Below the pieces are notes generated by a model, which saw nothing but the letters and a program-made list of their open reading frames with translations, ran no database searches and had not been told where the DNA came from. Below, piece by piece: positions 14,642 to 22,797 of a stretch of 35,282 nt of DNA. Within the stretch, counting starts at the first letter, position 1. Each line of letters starts with the position of its first letter. The stretch is from an uncultured Christensenella sp. (GTDB lineage Bacteria > Bacillota > Clostridia > Christensenellales > UBA3700): NCBI GenBank assembly GCA_910579785.1, contig CAJTVJ010000018.1, positions 1 through 35,282 of the forward strand, read 5' to 3'. Position numbers and translations under genes: made by a program.

Positions 14642-16936
14642 TCAAGCGTTGCAAATCGCATTATATATCTTGCTCTCGTCAAGCTTTCTCTTGACAGAAT
14701 TATCTATACTAAATCTGCCCGATAGCTTTAATATCCCCAACTCGGCAAGCACTACGGCAGACAGCACGACTTCGTCATATTGCACGCCGATAGACTTATT
14801 AAGAGTATAATACAGCTCTGCCATACCGCGTATATCTTTTTTATCCACAATGGCTTTTATAGCCAGATATATCTCTCCCAGCCTCTTATACGACGGCAGT
14901 AATTGCTTGACCTTGGCAAGTATCCCGTCGTTGTTTAAGCAATAAAGCTTGCCTTTGCCGCTAAGAAATTTGCCAAACATCTTAACGCTTAGCGGCTTGT
15001 CCAATAATACTACGTTCTTATAATAACCAAGTTCTTTTAAAGAAGTAGGACAAAAGATAATCTTTGTCACAGGCACGACAAAATTCGATACTTTGTTTTG
15101 CGTCAAAATACATCCGTATTTTTCACAATACTGCCTTGAAAAGGTGCGGTACGTGTCGAAATCATAGGCTATATAACAAGTCGAATATCTGTCGCCGCCA
15201 AGTTCCAAAGCTCTTTGATAATCTATCACATCCACGTCGTAATCGCCGACAGCAAGCCCCGTCATCAAATAAGCGCCGTAATCGCCTTGCTCCTCCACGT
15301 CCGCGCATACAAACGAATATATCTTGCTTTGAGCAAACAACTTATTCTTAAACTCTGCAAGTTTTAAATCAAGATACAACTCCTTGGGCACGTTGCTTTC
15401 CAACAACTCTTTATATTTAAGTCCGGAAAACATCAATATCTCTCTGTCAGCCTTCTTGCTCACCAAATGCGCAGTACTTCCCATCTGCGTAAATTCCAAA
15501 GAATTTATACACTCCTTGAACTTGATTTTTGGATTCCCTTCGCCAAAAGGCTCCAATAATTGCAGACCTCTCGCCATGTCTAATGCACTCTCGACTTCCG
15601 ACATATCTACGTCGTATCTCTCTGACGGCATAAAATAGCCCATGTCAAAGTCGCCAGCTACCAAGTTATTTATCTTTGACGCAAAATCATTTATATTTTT
15701 CTCTTCTATCGACAGACCGCAAGCCATCTTGTGTCCGCCGTATTTGACCAACATATCCTCGCACATAGCGACGTACTTTCTTATATCAATACCCTTTACG
15801 CTCCTTCCGCTGCCCTTATAAATATCTCCGCTCTTGGTCAGAAGTATCGCAGGTCTTTTAAAAGCCTCGACTACTTTTGACGCCACAATGCCTATAATGC
15901 CGTCTTCCCAATACGCGCTGTGCAGTACGATTACAGGCTTATGCTCAAAGTCATATCCTTTGAGCATCTCAAAACAATGCTCCGTCAAATCTTGCGTCAG
16001 CTGCATCCTCTTTGCGTTTGATTCGTCAAGCTCATTGACAATACTGTCAAGCAAAAAGTTGTCTTGCGTGCAAAATAAGTCCAATACGGCATTGGCGTCG
16101 CCCATTCTGCCGAGAGAATTTATTCTCGGCGAAATTTTATAGCTTATATCGTATGAAGATACCACGTCGGATTGCATACATTTTTTGACAAGCTTTTTGA
16201 TACCCTTGGCGCAATTAAAGGAATTGATGACTTTAAGACCCGACTTGGCAATTATCCTATTGTCGCCGACAAGCGGAACTATATCGGCTATCGTGGCGAT
16301 TGACGCGATATCTAGATACTTATTTCTCTCCTCATCTCCTCCAAGCCCTTCTACTATTCTCAGCGCAACTCCCGCGCCGCAAAGCTCTCGAAAGCAATCT
16401 TCCCCCGACAGTTTGGGATTGAATATCAGACAGTCGGGCAACACTTCGCCCGGCTCATGGTGATCTGTGATTATCACGTCGAATCCCAACGCTTCCCTTG
16501 CATATTCCACTTCTTCGACCGCGGTAATACCGCAATCGACCGTGATTATCAAATCGCTTAGATACTCTTCTGCAAGTTTTTCCAACGTCTCGATAGAAAG
16601 CCCGTATCCATCTGTGTGACGATTTGGCAAAAAACAATTAACGTCAACTCCGACCGACTTTAAATAGTTGTGCAAAATACTCACTCCGCACACTCCGTCG
16701 CAATCATAATCGCCGTATATCAAGATTTTTTCATTGTTGGCTATCGCAAATCTTATCCTTTCTAGTACGTCGTCATACCCGACGTATTTATGCGCGTCAG
16801 TCAAATTATCCAAACTTGGATATAAAAAATCGCTTAACTTCTTTTGCGTGTCAAAACCCCGTTCAACAAGTATTTCCACCAACTTTTTATCTATGGAAAA
16901 CTCGACTGCCAATCTCTTCAATTCTTCTTGATCCAT
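14642..16936 (-). CDS. recJ: Single-stranded-DNA-specific exonuclease RecJ
   Basis: 5'-3' exonuclease on single-stranded DNA used in recombination and mismatch or base-excision repair; DHH superfamily. About 764 residues from the ATG at 16934-16936, chosen for its GAGAGG site and because MDQEELKRLA is a natural N-terminus; an open frame runs 23 codons further upstream without support. Visible motifs: DYDCDGVCG (residues about 76-84), TVDCGIT, the DHH motif ITDHHEPG, GAGVALR, and SLGRMGDANAVLDLF. The DHHA1 part (YKGSGRSVKGIDIRKY, KYGGHKMACGLSI) follows, then an OB-fold and a less conserved C-terminal domain. Lies between secF and rel, a common Clostridial order. Confidence 0.95.
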   Translation of the reverse strand: MDQEELKRLAVEFSIDKKLVEILVERGFDTQKKLSDFLYPSLDNLTDAHKYVGYDDVLERIRFAIANNEKILIYGDYDCDGVCGVSILHNYLKSVGVDVNCFLPNRHTDGYGLSIETLEKLAEEYLSDLIITVDCGITAVEEVEYAREALGFDVIITDHHEPGEVLPDCLIFNPKLSGEDCFRELCGAGVALRIVEGLGGDEERNKYLDIASIATIADIVPLVGDNRIIAKSGLKVINSFNCAKGIKKLVKKCMQSDVVSSYDISYKISPRINSLGRMGDANAVLDLFCTQDNFLLDSIVNELDESNAKRMQLTQDLTEHCFEMLKGYDFEHKPVIVLHSAYWEDGIIGIVASKVVEAFKRPAILLTKSGDIYKGSGRSVKGIDIRKYVAMCEDMLVKYGGHKMACGLSIEEKNINDFASKINNLVAGDFDMGYFMPSERYDVDMSEVESALDMARGLQLLEPFGEGNPKIKFKECINSLEFTQMGSTAHLVSKKADREILMFSGLKYKELLESNVPKELYLDLKLAEFKNKLFAQSKIYSFVCADVEEQGDYGAYLMTGLAVGDYDVDVIDYQRALELGGDRYSTCYIAYDFDTYRTFSRQYCEKYGCILTQNKVSNFVVPVTKIIFCPTSLKELGYYKNVVLLDKPLSVKMFGKFLSGKGKLYCLNNDGILAKVKQLLPSYKRLGEIYLAIKAIVDKKDIRGMAELYYTLNKSIGVQYDEVVLSAVVLAELGILKLSGRFSIDNSVKRKLDESKIYNAICNA

Positions 16937-16952
16937 AATTCCTCTCAAATAG

Positions 16953-16981
16953 ATTATACTATATATGATAAGGTTTTTCAA
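16953..16981 (-). promoter_or_regulatory. Sigma-A promoter of recJ
   Basis: Minus-strand TTGAAA (16976-16981) and TATAAT (16953-16958), spacing 17, about 16 bases upstream of the recJ start. Confidence 0.75.
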
Positions 16982-17028
16982 ACAATTAACCCAATTCTCA
17001 CGCAAATAAATAGATATGATAAAATATA

Positions 17029-17052
17029 AGAGCGTACCGCCGGGTACGCTCT
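17029..17052 (-). terminator. Terminator of secDF
   Basis: A perfect ten-base-pair stem (AGAGCGTACC / GGTACGCTCT, four-base loop) lies just after the secF stop codon. On the minus strand it is followed by TATATTTTATC, a weak T tract. Confidence 0.75.
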
Positions 17053-17059
17053 TTAAGTT

Positions 17060-18205
17060 TTAGTTCTTTACGCCTGCATATTTTGGCTTGTCTTTCTTCA
17101 CAGCCCCGTCGCGATCCATAAGCTTGCGCTTGTCTATCGAATTCTTCATCAAGCAATACAGCGAAGGCGCGATTACCAATGAGGAATAGAAACCTGCAAC
17201 CAAACCGAAGATTACCGGCAATGCAAACTCTCTAACCGACGCCGTACCTATTATAGCAAACAGGGTGATTGCAACCATTGTCGTAATAGTCGAATTTATC
17301 GAACGCGTAAGAGTCTGCATAACGGAGGCATTGACTATCTTGTTGTTGTCCACGATAGCATTTCTAATCCTTCCCATACTCTTGGAGCCGCCTATCTCTT
17401 TCTTCTTATTCTCTCTCACTCTGTCGAATACGACGATAGTGTTGTTGATAGAGTACGACACGATGGTGATAAGAGCTGCGATAAACGCACTGTTGACCTG
17501 TATTCTGAATATTATTACCAAGAATACCATCATTGCAACGTCGTGGATAAGTCCCATGATAGCCGCAACGCCGCTCAATACCTCAAATCTTATCATAATA
17601 TATATAAGGATAAGCACCAACGATACGGATACAGCTATCAATGCAGTCTTAATGAGGTCTGCCGATGCGGTCGCGCCTATATAAGAAGTGCTTATCGTCA
17701 CGCCTGCGTCAGCATAATTTGTCTCGTAATATGATTTGATTTGATTTTCCAAAAGCTTGTTACGCTCTGTCGTCAAATCATTGGTAGCATTGTCAAACGT
17801 AGACGAGATATTGTCATACTTGATGACGAGAGACATCTCACCGCCGCTGCCCGACGTCTGAACGTAGCTTATAGACGCTACTGCTGCGCTCTCGGAAATT
17901 TCAATTCCCATCTCTTTTGCGATTTCAACGACTTGCTTGGCTATATCGCTGCTTGTCAAGATGTTCTCAATCGCTTTATAATGCTCGTCATATTTACTCT
18001 TGTCGTTGAGTATATCGGAGCCGAGTTCGACCGTCAATATAGATCCGCCTGCGAAGTCGATACCTATATTCATACCCTTTGTCACATCCTTATTGGTGAC
18101 GGCAAACGACGTAAACACTATCACTGCCACCAAGAATATTATGACGGGAGCTATTGCCCATATCCAATGCTTTTCTACAATCTTTGCATTCAGCAACTTT
18201 TTCAT
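17060..18205 (-). CDS. secF: Protein translocase subunit SecF
   Basis: Inner-membrane partner of SecD that uses the proton gradient to help pull proteins out of SecYEG. 381 residues. One N-terminal membrane helix (about 15-37), then the family motif GIDFAGGSILTVEL, an extracytoplasmic domain (about 60-180), and five further helices in the conserved SecF core (MIRFEVLSGVAAIMGLIHDV, SINNTIVVFDRVREN, then TRSINSTITTMVAI). The extracytoplasmic loop is somewhat long. The ATG overlaps the secD stop by four bases and has GGGAGGAG upstream, so the two are translated together. Confidence 0.97.
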   Translation of the reverse strand: MKKLLNAKIVEKHWIWAIAPVIIFLVAVIVFTSFAVTNKDVTKGMNIGIDFAGGSILTVELGSDILNDKSKYDEHYKAIENILTSSDIAKQVVEIAKEMGIEISESAAVASISYVQTSGSGGEMSLVIKYDNISSTFDNATNDLTTERNKLLENQIKSYYETNYADAGVTISTSYIGATASADLIKTALIAVSVSLVLILIYIMIRFEVLSGVAAIMGLIHDVAMMVFLVIIFRIQVNSAFIAALITIVSYSINNTIVVFDRVRENKKKEIGGSKSMGRIRNAIVDNNKIVNASVMQTLTRSINSTITTMVAITLFAIIGTASVREFALPVIFGLVAGFYSSLVIAPSLYCLMKNSIDKRKLMDRDGAVKKDKPKYAGVKN

Positions 18206-19635
18206 AGTCTAGCTCCTCCCTTTTTCTTATTACCGTAAGATATAGGCTCAACGAGAGCTTTCTCACTCTCCGCCTGCTCTATTGCATTCTCTTCTTCGTC
18301 AGAAAAGTCGTCAACCGTTCTTTTAAGTCCAAACAAACGCGCCTGCGCCTCTGTATTGAATGCCATAAAGCATTTGATGATAATTCTTGTCAAAATCAAG
18401 GAAGCCAACAACGACAAGATAATACCTATCAAAAGCGTGATACCAAAGCTCTTTATCGTAGACGCGCCGAATATGATAAGCACAACCGCACCTATGATGG
18501 TCGTCATATTACCGTCTATAATCGCGCCCAAAGAACGCTTAAAGCCTATTCTCATTGCATTGTAGAGCGACTTGCCGCTCTTATACTCTTCTTTGACGCG
18601 CTCGAATATAATTACGTTGGCGTCTACTGCCATACCAATAGAGAGAAGTACGCCCGCGATACCCGACAAAGTCAACTGTACCCAAGGGAATACTGCCAAG
18701 AAGAAGAGGTACGTCAAGGAGTAATACCACAAAGACAAGCTTGCAGCCAATCCCATAAGCTTGTACATCACTATCATGTAAAGGAAGATAAGCACCAAAC
18801 CTACTATGCCGGAGATAAGACCTGCCTTGATAGCAGAGCTGCCGAGAGTAGCCGTCAAAGTGTTGCTCTCGCTCATTTTCAATACGAGTGGGAAAGAACC
18901 CGACTGTATTCTTACCGCCAAATCATATGCTTGGTCATAAGTATAATTGCCGCTTATCGATGCCGCACCGCCAGATATTGCCGAATTGACGTTGGGAGCA
19001 ATAACAAATTCGTTGTTTATCCATATGGAAAGTTTTGAACCCGAAAGCGCGCTTGTAGCCGTAGAAAACTTCTCCGTGCCCTCTTCGGTAAATCTCAAAC
19101 TAACTTCGTAATATCCGCTCTCGCTGTTGTAGCTTACGCCTGCATTGGCAATGTCGCTGCCTGTAAACTTCTCTTCAAGCTTTACTTTGCCGCTGGCATC
19201 GTCAAGAGACAAGTCTCCCTCTGCACCGTCAACGTACTCTTTAAATTCAAAACTCGACGGACGACCTATCAAATTGAAAATTCTCTCCGGGTCTTCTTCG
19301 TCCGGTATCTCGACACGGATCCTGCCATTGGACTCCGTAACCTGCGCTTCGGTATATCCTTTGCTAAAAAGCAAGGACTCCAAGCTTGCCATAGTACCAC
19401 TTATCAAAGAACTGAGATTGTCTTTTTGTTCATCCGTAAGTTTGGACTCGTCCACTTCATACACAGCATATACGCCGCCGCTAAGGTCAAGTCCCAAACT
19501 TATATTTTTTATATAAGCTGTATAATCTTTAATACCCAACTCGCCGTTGTCCAACGATACAAAACCGAATACCGAGCCGAATATTATAAGTATTGCCAAG
19601 ACTGTTAAAATCACAGCTGACTGCCACTTCTTCAC
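18202..19635 (-). CDS. secD: Protein translocase subunit SecD
   Basis: Membrane subunit of the SecDF export motor; 477 residues. N-terminal helix (about 8-28), motif GLDLSGGVYAVYEV, a periplasm-equivalent domain with P1 head features including VTESNGRIRVEIPDEEDPER, then five helices ending near residue 430 with the conserved GMAVDANVIIFERVKEE and SLGAIIDGNMTTIIGAVVL. The start is read as GTG, with GGGAGG eleven bases upstream (a little far). Followed by secF with a four-base overlap. In many Bacilli secD and secF are fused; here they are separate, as is usual in Clostridia. Confidence 0.97.
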   Translation of the reverse strand: MKKWQSAVILTVLAILIIFGSVFGFVSLDNGELGIKDYTAYIKNISLGLDLSGGVYAVYEVDESKLTDEQKDNLSSLISGTMASLESLLFSKGYTEAQVTESNGRIRVEIPDEEDPERIFNLIGRPSSFEFKEYVDGAEGDLSLDDASGKVKLEEKFTGSDIANAGVSYNSESGYYEVSLRFTEEGTEKFSTATSALSGSKLSIWINNEFVIAPNVNSAISGGAASISGNYTYDQAYDLAVRIQSGSFPLVLKMSESNTLTATLGSSAIKAGLISGIVGLVLIFLYMIVMYKLMGLAASLSLWYYSLTYLFFLAVFPWVQLTLSGIAGVLLSIGMAVDANVIIFERVKEEYKSGKSLYNAMRIGFKRSLGAIIDGNMTTIIGAVVLIIFGASTIKSFGITLLIGIILSLLASLILTRIIIKCFMAFNTEAQARLFGLKRTVDDFSDEEENAIEQAESEKALVEPISYGNKKKGGARL

Positions 19636-19669
19636 CTTTTTTGTTGCCTCCCAAATATTAGTCTATTCT

Positions 19670-19714
19670 ATTATATATATATAATATAAATAAGTCAATA
19701 AAAAATATTGACTT
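19670..19714 (-). promoter_or_regulatory. secDF promoter with palindrome at the -35 box
   Basis: Minus-strand TTGACT (19693-19698) and TATAAT (19670-19675), spacing 17. The -35 box forms one half of the perfect inverted repeat AAGTCAAT-N7-ATTGACTT (19692-19714), which could be an operator. Confidence 0.6.
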
Positions 19715-19788
19715 TATCAAAATAAAATTGCTTAGCGTGAGCGTTAGCGCGCGAGCATATAAATTATTGTCATTATCAAGCAAAAATA

Positions 19789-19815
19789 ACAGGGACGGTA
19801 TAATCTCGCCCCTGT
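19789..19815 (-). terminator. Terminator of the DUF1292 gene
   Basis: Minus-strand stem ACAGGGGCG / CGTCCCTGT (nine pairs, one G-U) with a nine-base loop, followed by TATTTTTG; it begins about a dozen bases after the stop codon. Confidence 0.8.
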
Positions 19816-19827
19816 CTTTCATTTGCA

Positions 19828-20136
19828 TTACTCTTCGTCGTCTTGCGCTTCAAGCTCTTTGACGTATTCATTGTAAAGCTTGTCCAAAAGTTCTTCGTCC
19901 TCGACGGGCATAAACACGTCGTTGCCGTCCGCGTCGCTCTCGATATGGAAAATGACCATGTCGTCCTCGTCCACTCCGTCGACCGAAAGCGGATGCAGAT
20001 ATAGATACCATTCCTCTTCAAAATCAAGCGTAGCTATATGTCTAAACTCAACCTCTTTTCCTTCTTCGTCGGCAAGTATGATTATCTCCTCGCCGTCTTC
20101 TTCCAACTCTTCGTTGATATTTTTGTTCTCTGCCAT
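19828..20136 (-). CDS. DUF1292 family small acidic protein
   Basis: A 102-residue, strongly acidic cytoplasmic protein. The pattern GEEIIILADEEGKEVEFRHIATLDFEEEWYLYLHP, then DMVIFHIESDADGNDVFMPVEDEELLDKLYNEY, is that of the DUF1292 (YrzB) family of Firmicutes. The function of this family is not known; it is often near the Holliday-junction resolvase ruvX, which is not seen here. The ATG has AAAGGAGG upstream, and the gene has its own promoter and terminator, so it is a single-gene unit. Confidence 0.85.
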   Translation of the reverse strand: MAENKNINEELEEDGEEIIILADEEGKEVEFRHIATLDFEEEWYLYLHPLSVDGVDEDDMVIFHIESDADGNDVFMPVEDEELLDKLYNEYVKELEAQDDEE

Positions 20137-20163
20137 TGTAAAATCCTCCTTTTACTATTTTCT

Positions 20164-20192
20164 ATCTTATTACAAATATCTTAGATTGTCAA
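20164..20192 (-). promoter_or_regulatory. Promoter of the DUF1292 gene
   Basis: Minus-strand TTGACA (20187-20192) and TAAGAT (20164-20169), spacing 17, about 28 bases upstream of the start codon. Confidence 0.75.
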
Positions 20193-20236
20193 TGCTTTAT
20201 TTTTCATTGATAAAATATTGTTTTTACACGCAATAA

Positions 20237-20261
20237 AAAATCGTCGCTATATGTCGATTTT
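20237..20261 (-). terminator. Possible weak terminator
   Basis: Inverted repeat AAAATCG / CGATTTT with an eleven-base loop and six T on the minus strand. It lies between repeat cluster C and the DUF1292 promoter and may end read-through from the methyltransferase gene. Confidence 0.4.
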
Positions 20262-20290
20262 GTTTGACATAACTATACAAATTCACAAGG

Positions 20291-20612
20291 ATGAGATTTC
20301 TCCGTTCCACTTCGTTTCAGTCGCAAGGTGCGAAGCACTAGCATAGCGAGCCAGCAGATGCGTCTTGTGCGAGCGTCAATGACGATTGTCTCCCATACTT
20401 GCAAGTAAATACATGGTCATTTCGAGCGTAGTCGAGAAATCTAATCCTTTCAACTCGTTGAGATTTCCCCGTTCCACTTCGTTACAGTCGAAACGACTAA
20501 ACTATGCTTATAGCGCACCACACTTTGGTCATCTCAACCTACGCGGAGAGGTCTAATCGAGTGAGGAAGTAATCGTGAATATATAAAAAGTAAATAGGAT
20601 AAGATTTCTCAA
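20291..20612. repeat. Repeat cluster C (two arm pairs, internal module, one partial arm)
   Basis: Arms on the minus strand at 20291-20323 and 20458-20497, on the plus strand at 20416-20446 and 20528-20561, and a partial minus-strand arm at about 20595-20618. 20341-20404 is the second copy of the 64-base module of cluster A. The partial arm supplies the TAG stop of the adjoining methyltransferase gene. No gene is seen in this stretch. Confidence 0.8.
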
Positions 20613-21380
20613 CTACGATTTTTTACAAAAACACAGTTCATACAAAGCAACCGACATACTCACCGCGGCATTTAAAGACTCGATTTTACCGCTCATAGGA
20701 AGCGAAATAATTCTGCCGGCGCGCTTAAACGCGTCGGATACTCCTTGGCTTTCACTGCCAACGACTATCGCAAAATGAGAATCAACCTTTGTCATTTTAT
20801 ATAGGTTTTCGCCGTTCATATCTAGACAATAAATTTGATGATTTTTAAGCATTTTAAGCGCGTCTTCTCTATTTTTTTCAAAAATATTTACCTTAAAAAT
20901 ACCTCCCATGGACGCTCTTACTACTTTGGGAGAATAGGGATCTACACTGCTCAATGCAAGAAGGTTTTCTATACCGCAAGCTACGCAAGTGCGTATAATA
21001 GTTCCCATATTTCCCGGGTCGCTTATTCCGTCAAGCACCGCAACGTTGCCGTCTATAAGTGATTTTTGCTGTGGAATTTTCACTGTCGCAAGCGCACCGC
21101 AAGGCGTGACAGTGTTGCTGATGGCACGCATAACTTTATCGTCGACCAAATAAATTTTACTTGATATATGTCGATTAACAATATATTCATATTCTTCAAA
21201 CTTATCTTTTTGAATAAATAAAGATACAACCCAGACGTCGCTCGGCAAGTCCTTTAAAAGATTTTCGCCCTCTATGACAAACTCCCCTTGACCTCTTCTA
21301 TAACTCTTGTCGGCAAGTTTTTTGACGTGTTTTATCTTAGCATTGCCTATCGACGTAATGACTTCAAAATTATCTCTCAT
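20613..21380 (-). CDS. SpoU/TrmH-family rRNA 2'-O-methyltransferase
   Basis: SAM-dependent knotted (SPOUT) methyltransferase that adds a 2'-O-methyl group to RNA, probably 23S rRNA. 255 residues from the ATG at 21378-21380. N-terminal substrate-binding domain (ITSIGNAKIKHVKKLADKSYRR, then EFVIEGENLL), then the three SpoU motifs: motif 1 GISDPGNMGTIIRTCVACG with its conserved N and R, motif 2 IVVGSESQGVS, motif 3 ISLPMSGKIESLNAAVSMSVALYE. The exact target nucleotide cannot be told. A TTG two codons earlier is possible, but no ribosome binding site precedes either start (see promoter). Gene order after rplT matches other Firmicutes. The stop codon falls within a repeat arm. Confidence 0.92.
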   Translation of the reverse strand: MRDNFEVITSIGNAKIKHVKKLADKSYRRGQGEFVIEGENLLKDLPSDVWVVSLFIQKDKFEEYEYIVNRHISSKIYLVDDKVMRAISNTVTPCGALATVKIPQQKSLIDGNVAVLDGISDPGNMGTIIRTCVACGIENLLALSSVDPYSPKVVRASMGGIFKVNIFEKNREDALKMLKNHQIYCLDMNGENLYKMTKVDSHFAIVVGSESQGVSDAFKRAGRIISLPMSGKIESLNAAVSMSVALYELCFCKKS

Positions 21381-21386
21381 AGACAA

Positions 21387-21415
21387 ATGATACTATACTT
21401 TTAAAAATATATCAA
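21387..21415 (-). promoter_or_regulatory. Promoter placed to give a leaderless or near-leaderless methyltransferase mRNA
   Basis: Minus-strand TTGATA (21410-21415) and TATCAT (21387-21392), spacing 17. The ATG begins seven bases after the -10 box, about where transcription should start, and no Shine-Dalgarno sequence is present. Confidence 0.45.
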
Positions 21416-21463
21416 CATTATAGAGACAGATTTATAAATAAGCAAATCTGAAAAAATTATAAT

Positions 21464-21495
21464 ACAAAAAAGGGACGCGGCAAAACCGTATCCCT
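21464..21495 (-). terminator. Terminator of the infC-rpmI-rplT operon
   Basis: Minus-strand AGGGATACGG / CCGCGTCCCT stem (nine of ten paired, one G-U), loop TTTTG, then six T; about 25 bases after the rplT stop. Confidence 0.85.
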
Positions 21496-21518
21496 AAAAT
21501 CTTATTGTCTATTGCTTA

Positions 21519-21860
21519 TTAGCGAACTTTGTCGCAGAGCGCAGCAAATGCGCTTGGATCGCTCACTGCAAGGTCAGCAAGGACTTTGCGATTGAGATCG
21601 ATACCGTTCTTCTTCAAGCCGCTCATAAACTTGCTGTAATTGAGACCGTTGAGTCTTGCTGCGGCATTGATTCTTGTTATCCACAAAGATCTGAAATCAC
21701 GCTTTTTGAGCTTTCTACCAACGTAAGAGTAGTTTTGCGACTTCATTACGGCTTGACGGGCAACTCTGTAAAGCTTTGACTTTGCGCCAAAGTAACCCTT
21801 TGCCGACTTCAATATTTTTCTACGTTTTTTAACTGCGTTGACGCCTCTCTTAATTCTCAT
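21519..21860 (-). CDS. rplT: 50S ribosomal protein L20
   Basis: Early-assembly 23S rRNA-binding protein; in Firmicutes and Proteobacteria it also represses its own operon by binding the leader mRNA. 113 residues, slightly below the usual 117-119. The basic N-terminal helix (MRIKRGVNAVKKRRKILKSAKGYFG) and the globular part (RDFRSLWITRINAAARLNGLNYSKFMSGLKKNGIDLNRKVLADLA) are complete. GGAGG lies upstream of the ATG; twenty bases separate it from rpmI. Confidence 0.98.
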   Translation of the reverse strand: MRIKRGVNAVKKRRKILKSAKGYFGAKSKLYRVARQAVMKSQNYSYVGRKLKKRDFRSLWITRINAAARLNGLNYSKFMSGLKKNGIDLNRKVLADLAVSDPSAFAALCDKVR

Positions 21861-21880
21861 ATTATCGTACCTCCACTAGA

Positions 21881-22069
21881 CTATATCATTTCCTTGATGG
21901 TCTTCTCTTGCGTTGATGAAACGTAAGCGGTCTTTCTCAAACCACGCTTTCTCTTAGGCGATTTCTTGCTAAGTATGTGTCTTCTGTTCATTTTTGCTCT
22001 TTTTACCTTGCCCGTAGCGGTCAAGTGAAAGCGCTTTTTAGCGCCGCTATGTGATTTTTGCTTTGGCAT
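21881..22069 (-). CDS. rpmI: 50S ribosomal protein L35
   Basis: Small basic large-subunit protein of 62 residues, typical length about 64. The signature KSHSGAKKRFHLTATGKVKR and RHILSKKSPKRKRGLRK is intact. The ATG has TGGAGGA upstream. Middle gene of the infC-rpmI-rplT operon, 24 bases from infC. Confidence 0.98.
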   Translation of the reverse strand: MPKQKSHSGAKKRFHLTATGKVKRAKMNRRHILSKKSPKRKRGLRKTAYVSSTQEKTIKEMI

Positions 22070-22093
22070 AAATCAATCCTCCAAAAAATGTAT

Positions 22094-22606
22094 TTATTTC
22101 TTTGCAATAGGAGCGAGAGTCATAGCTATGCTCTTGCCTTCCAAAATCGGTTTTTTCTCCATTTGCGCAATTTCTTTTAATATATCAAAAAAGTCGTCCA
22201 TGACCTTTATAGCAAGTTCAGGTCTTGCCATCTGTCTGCCTCTAAGTCTTATGGATACTCTCACCTTGTCGCCGTTGTCGATAAACTTCTTGGCTTGTTT
22301 TGCCTTAGTGTTGAGATCACCGACGTCTATCGTCGCGGAAAGCCAAACTTCTTTAAGCTCTACGACTTTTTGATTTTTCTTATTTTCTTTTTCTTTTTTG
22401 ACCGTCTCGTATTTAAATTTGCCGTAGTTCATTATCTTACATACGGGCGGCTTAGCTGTGGGAGATATTAACACAAGGTCAAGATTTCTCTCTTCTGCGG
22501 CTGCCAATGCATCTCTACCGGACATTATACCAAGCTGAGCGCCCGTCTCGTCAAGCACTCTGACTTCTCTTTCTCTTATCTGTCCGTTTATAAGCATGTC
22601 TTTTAT
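22094..22606 (-). CDS. infC: Translation initiation factor IF-3, probable AUA start
   Basis: Binds the 30S subunit, keeps subunits apart and checks the start codon. Both domains are complete: N-terminal (LINGQIREREVRVLDETGAQLGIMS, RDALAAAEERNLDLVLISPTAKPPVCKIMNYGKF), lysine-rich linker, and C-terminal (KEVWLSATIDVGDLNTKAKQAKKFI, RVSIRLRGRQMARPELA). The frame is open upstream to a TTG at 22633 that lies within the terminator T run and has no binding site. The only good site, AGGGAGG at 22615-22621, is eight bases before an ATA at 22604-22606, giving about 170 residues, the usual length. The first ATG (22597) is too far from the site. IF-3 genes commonly use rare start codons so that IF-3 represses its own translation. 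Confidence 0.92.
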   Translation of the reverse strand: MKDMLINGQIREREVRVLDETGAQLGIMSGRDALAAAEERNLDLVLISPTAKPPVCKIMNYGKFKYETVKKEKENKKNQKVVELKEVWLSATIDVGDLNTKAKQAKKFIDNGDKVRVSIRLRGRQMARPELAIKVMDDFFDILKEIAQMEKKPILEGKSIAMTLAPIAKK

Positions 22607-22739
22607 GGTCGTATCCTCCCTGCCCTTTGGCAAAAAAATATGAGCGACAAAGCATAATTGTCACTCATAACAAATTTCTTTATTATTGACCGTGTGCGAC
22701 CCTATGCCGACAGGTGAGTACAATACTGCTTTGATTACA
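22607..22739 (-). ncRNA. infC-rpmI-rplT leader, probably L20-responsive
   Basis: Untranslated leader of about 130 bases from the predicted start point to infC, ending in the attenuator. Firmicute operons of this order are controlled by L20 binding that favours premature termination; the position and terminator fit that. I could not trace the L20-binding pseudoknot or antiterminator with confidence. Confidence 0.55.
22632..22668 (-). terminator. Leader terminator (attenuator) upstream of infC
   Basis: An eleven-base-pair stem (ATGAGTGACAA / TTGTCGCTCAT, one G-U) with a short loop and seven T ends about 10 bases before the infC ribosome binding site, and after the promoter. Its place makes it an attenuator rather than the end of a gene. 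Confidence 0.8.
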
Positions 22740-22744
22740 TTGGT

Positions 22745-22773
22745 ATAATATCAAAGTTTTGCCCGCCTGTCAA
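22745..22773 (-). promoter_or_regulatory. Sigma-A promoter of the infC operon
   Basis: Minus-strand TTGACA (22768-22773) and TATTAT (22745-22750), spacing 17. It begins only about 25 bases after the stop codon of the phosphoesterase gene. Confidence 0.8.
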
Positions 22774-22797
22774 CAAAATTTCAAGTCTTTTTCAAAA

